Assembly: GCF_018139145.2 (NCBI RefSeq)
Contig: NC_059477.1
Coordinates: 36,435,502-36,499,501, forward strand
Direction: 5' to 3'
Length of the DNA stretch: 64,000 nt
Source: Gymnogyps californianus
Taxonomy: Eukaryota; Chordata; Aves; Accipitriformes; Cathartidae
Shown here: positions 63,105 to 64,000 of the stretch, one piece after another
Numbering within the stretch: position 1 is the stretch's first letter
Layout: each line of letters starts with the position of its first letter
Notes under the pieces: model-generated
The model's database searches: none
What the model was told of the DNA's origin: nothing
What the model saw: only the letters and a program-made list of their open reading frames with translations
Translations under genes and position numbers: made by a program

Positions 63105-63147
63105 AAAAAAAAAAAAAAACCCAAAACCACCAAAAAAAAAAACCAAA
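63105..63147 (+). repeat. A-rich simple sequence
   Basis: A15, a CCCAAAACCACC-type linker, then A11 and CCAAAC. It lies about 40 nt before the second copy of the unclassified repeat. Confidence 0.85.
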
Positions 63148-63184
63148 CAGTGAAAGAAATGTGAGCTTTCTGCTCTTGGCATAA

Positions 63185-63224
63185 TCCAGAATGCTCATTA
63201 TGAGTAAGGTTTCCTATTTACTCT
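63185..63224 (+). repeat. Unclassified repeated segment, copy 2
   Basis: The second copy of the 40-nt segment, beginning TCCAGAATGCTCATTATGAG and sharing the 3' half AGGTTTCCTATTTACTC exactly with copy 1. The copies are in direct orientation, 924 nt apart. Confidence 0.7.
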
Positions 63225-64000
63225 GGCACTGGGTTAAGAAAGATGTTGACAGACTGGTTTTTGGGAAACACAGAATTTAACTTGGTACCATCAACAAAAT
63301 AATATATAATAAACACCAGCTGCAACTGTCAAGAATCACTATGTTAAATATGCTGTACAGAGTTAGTTTTTGCAATACTGAACATACAAGCTCAAACAAA
63401 ACCCAATAGCCAAAAAAATCCTAGGAGCAATGGATCCTACAGGCATATGCAGATACCCAGTCCTGTGCTGCACTGTACAGAAATGCAAGATTGTAGCTCT
63501 GTAATGTAACAATAGGGATATTGCTTTATAGCCTAAGAAGTAGCACTACTGCATTTACTCCATTTGACCTGAGCAGGCTGCCAATGAACTCTGTTAGCTA
63601 ACCATGAGCAAAGTCCTGTTTTCCTGAGCAGAGGGAATCAAATAAGAGATGTTTCCTTCGTTCACAGTTTTGAGATCTTTTCAACCAACTACACATAAAA
63701 AGCTCCACCTTTTACAGCTTTTTCATAAGGCTGTGTACCTGAAGTTTGTTACTCTGTTTTCTCGATCTTTCCTTTTTTAGTGGTATTTTTTAGTGGTATT
63801 TCTCACTTTCTCCTCACACACAGTTCCAGCACTGCAATCCAAGTCCTTCATTCCTGAATTTTACAGATCAAAGAGCTGCGCTTTGGCTGTATATCTAGTT
63901 ACTAGTTCAGCCTCTCATGAGACGTTTTTCCAGGTCCCTAATGCTTCAGTCTTCTATTAAGAAATTACTTCTACTGCTATTTACTGGGTTTACTTATGCA

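Larger units (their letters stand above)
30203..64000 (-). other. TMEM163: TMEM163 gene, 3' part (gene span within the window)
   Basis: Four exons on the - strand splice in frame to 136 complete residues plus part of a codon. This equals about residues 154 to 289 of the 289-residue human TMEM163 (SV31). The protein is a six-pass, CDF-like zinc transporter of synaptic vesicles, lysosomes and the plasma membrane. It is known to bind zinc and to interact with TRPML1, and human variants cause a hypomyelinating leukodystrophy. The window holds transmembrane segments 3 to 6. The N-terminal cytoplasmic region, TM1 and the TM2 metal-site aspartates lie upstream, beyond position 64000. Introns are 1454, 4435 and 14485 nt, then at least 13 kb. 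Nothing suggests a pseudogene: introns, phases and reading frame are all intact. Confidence 0.94.
50989..64000 (-). other. TMEM163: TMEM163 intron, at least 13 kb
   Basis: All remaining sequence is read as one intron, because the next upstream exon of TMEM163 is not found. It contains a 14-bp tandem duplication (51650-51677), two CR1 tails in opposite orientation (about 57097-57305 and 57650-57880), and a 25-bp tandem duplication next to the first. It also has an unclassified repeated segment (about 62261-62300 and 63185-63224) and A-rich simple sequence at 63105-63147. Open frames of up to 134 codons are not recognised as proteins. Confidence 0.7.

Noticed and set aside
1..64000. tRNA, rRNA, microRNA, CRISPR or endogenous retrovirus
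   Set aside because: I looked for tRNA boxes, long paired LTRs, retroviral protein fragments and spaced repeats on both strands and saw none I could support. MicroRNA hairpins cannot be excluded by eye.
50989..64000. Upstream TMEM163 exon with the TM2 FAFDAILDVLSS motif
   Set aside because: Searched for in translation on the - strand and not found. It must lie beyond position 64000.

Overview
The window is vertebrate nuclear DNA, most likely from a bird. Protein-coding sequence is a small fraction and is split into short exons with GT-AG borders. The only recognisable interspersed repeats are three 5'-truncated CR1-type LINE tails. I saw no mammalian SINEs, no operons and no ribosome-binding sites. 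Introns are compact (0.8 to 14.5 kb where both ends are visible). CR1 also occurs in other sauropsids, so 'bird' is an inference and the species is not determined.

Two genes are present, arranged tail to tail. On the + strand, 1..15269 is the 3' end of MGAT5 (alpha-1,6-mannosylglycoprotein 6-beta-N-acetylglucosaminyltransferase A). Five coding exons (3920-4066, 8020-8136, 8958-9032, 13171-13328, 15071-15269) encode the last 231 residues and the stop codon. They carry the end of the GT-B nucleotide-sugar-binding lobe and the cysteine-rich C-terminus. On the - strand, 64000..30203 is the 3' end of TMEM163, a six-pass zinc transporter of vesicles. Four coding exons (50988-50892, 36406-36295, 31859-31718, 30263-30203) encode transmembrane segments 3 to 6 and the C-terminus. 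All exon phases join without a frameshift in both genes. The 5' exons of both genes lie outside the window. The MGAT5/TMEM163 tail-to-tail order matches what I recall of human 2q21.

Layout: 1-3919 MGAT5 intron; 3920-15269 the MGAT5 exons and introns, with a CR1 tail at about 11830-12090; 15270 to about 19 kb probable MGAT5 3' UTR, holding a 174-nt pure pyrimidine tract; about 19-29.2 kb intergenic sequence with CpG-richer patches and a CTCF-like motif; about 29.2-30.2 kb probable TMEM163 3' UTR; 30203-50988 the TMEM163 exons and introns, with a CpG-dense intronic block at 39.5-40.1 kb; 50989-64000 a large TMEM163 intron with two oppositely oriented CR1 tails.

The two genes are neighbours, not parts of one pathway: MGAT5 acts in the Golgi on N-glycans and TMEM163 moves zinc in vesicles. 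I found no new multi-gene system. The unusual items are non-coding: the pyrimidine tract, a G19 run facing a C-tract, several perfect inverted repeats, CpG-dense non-promoter blocks and an unclassified repeated 40-mer.
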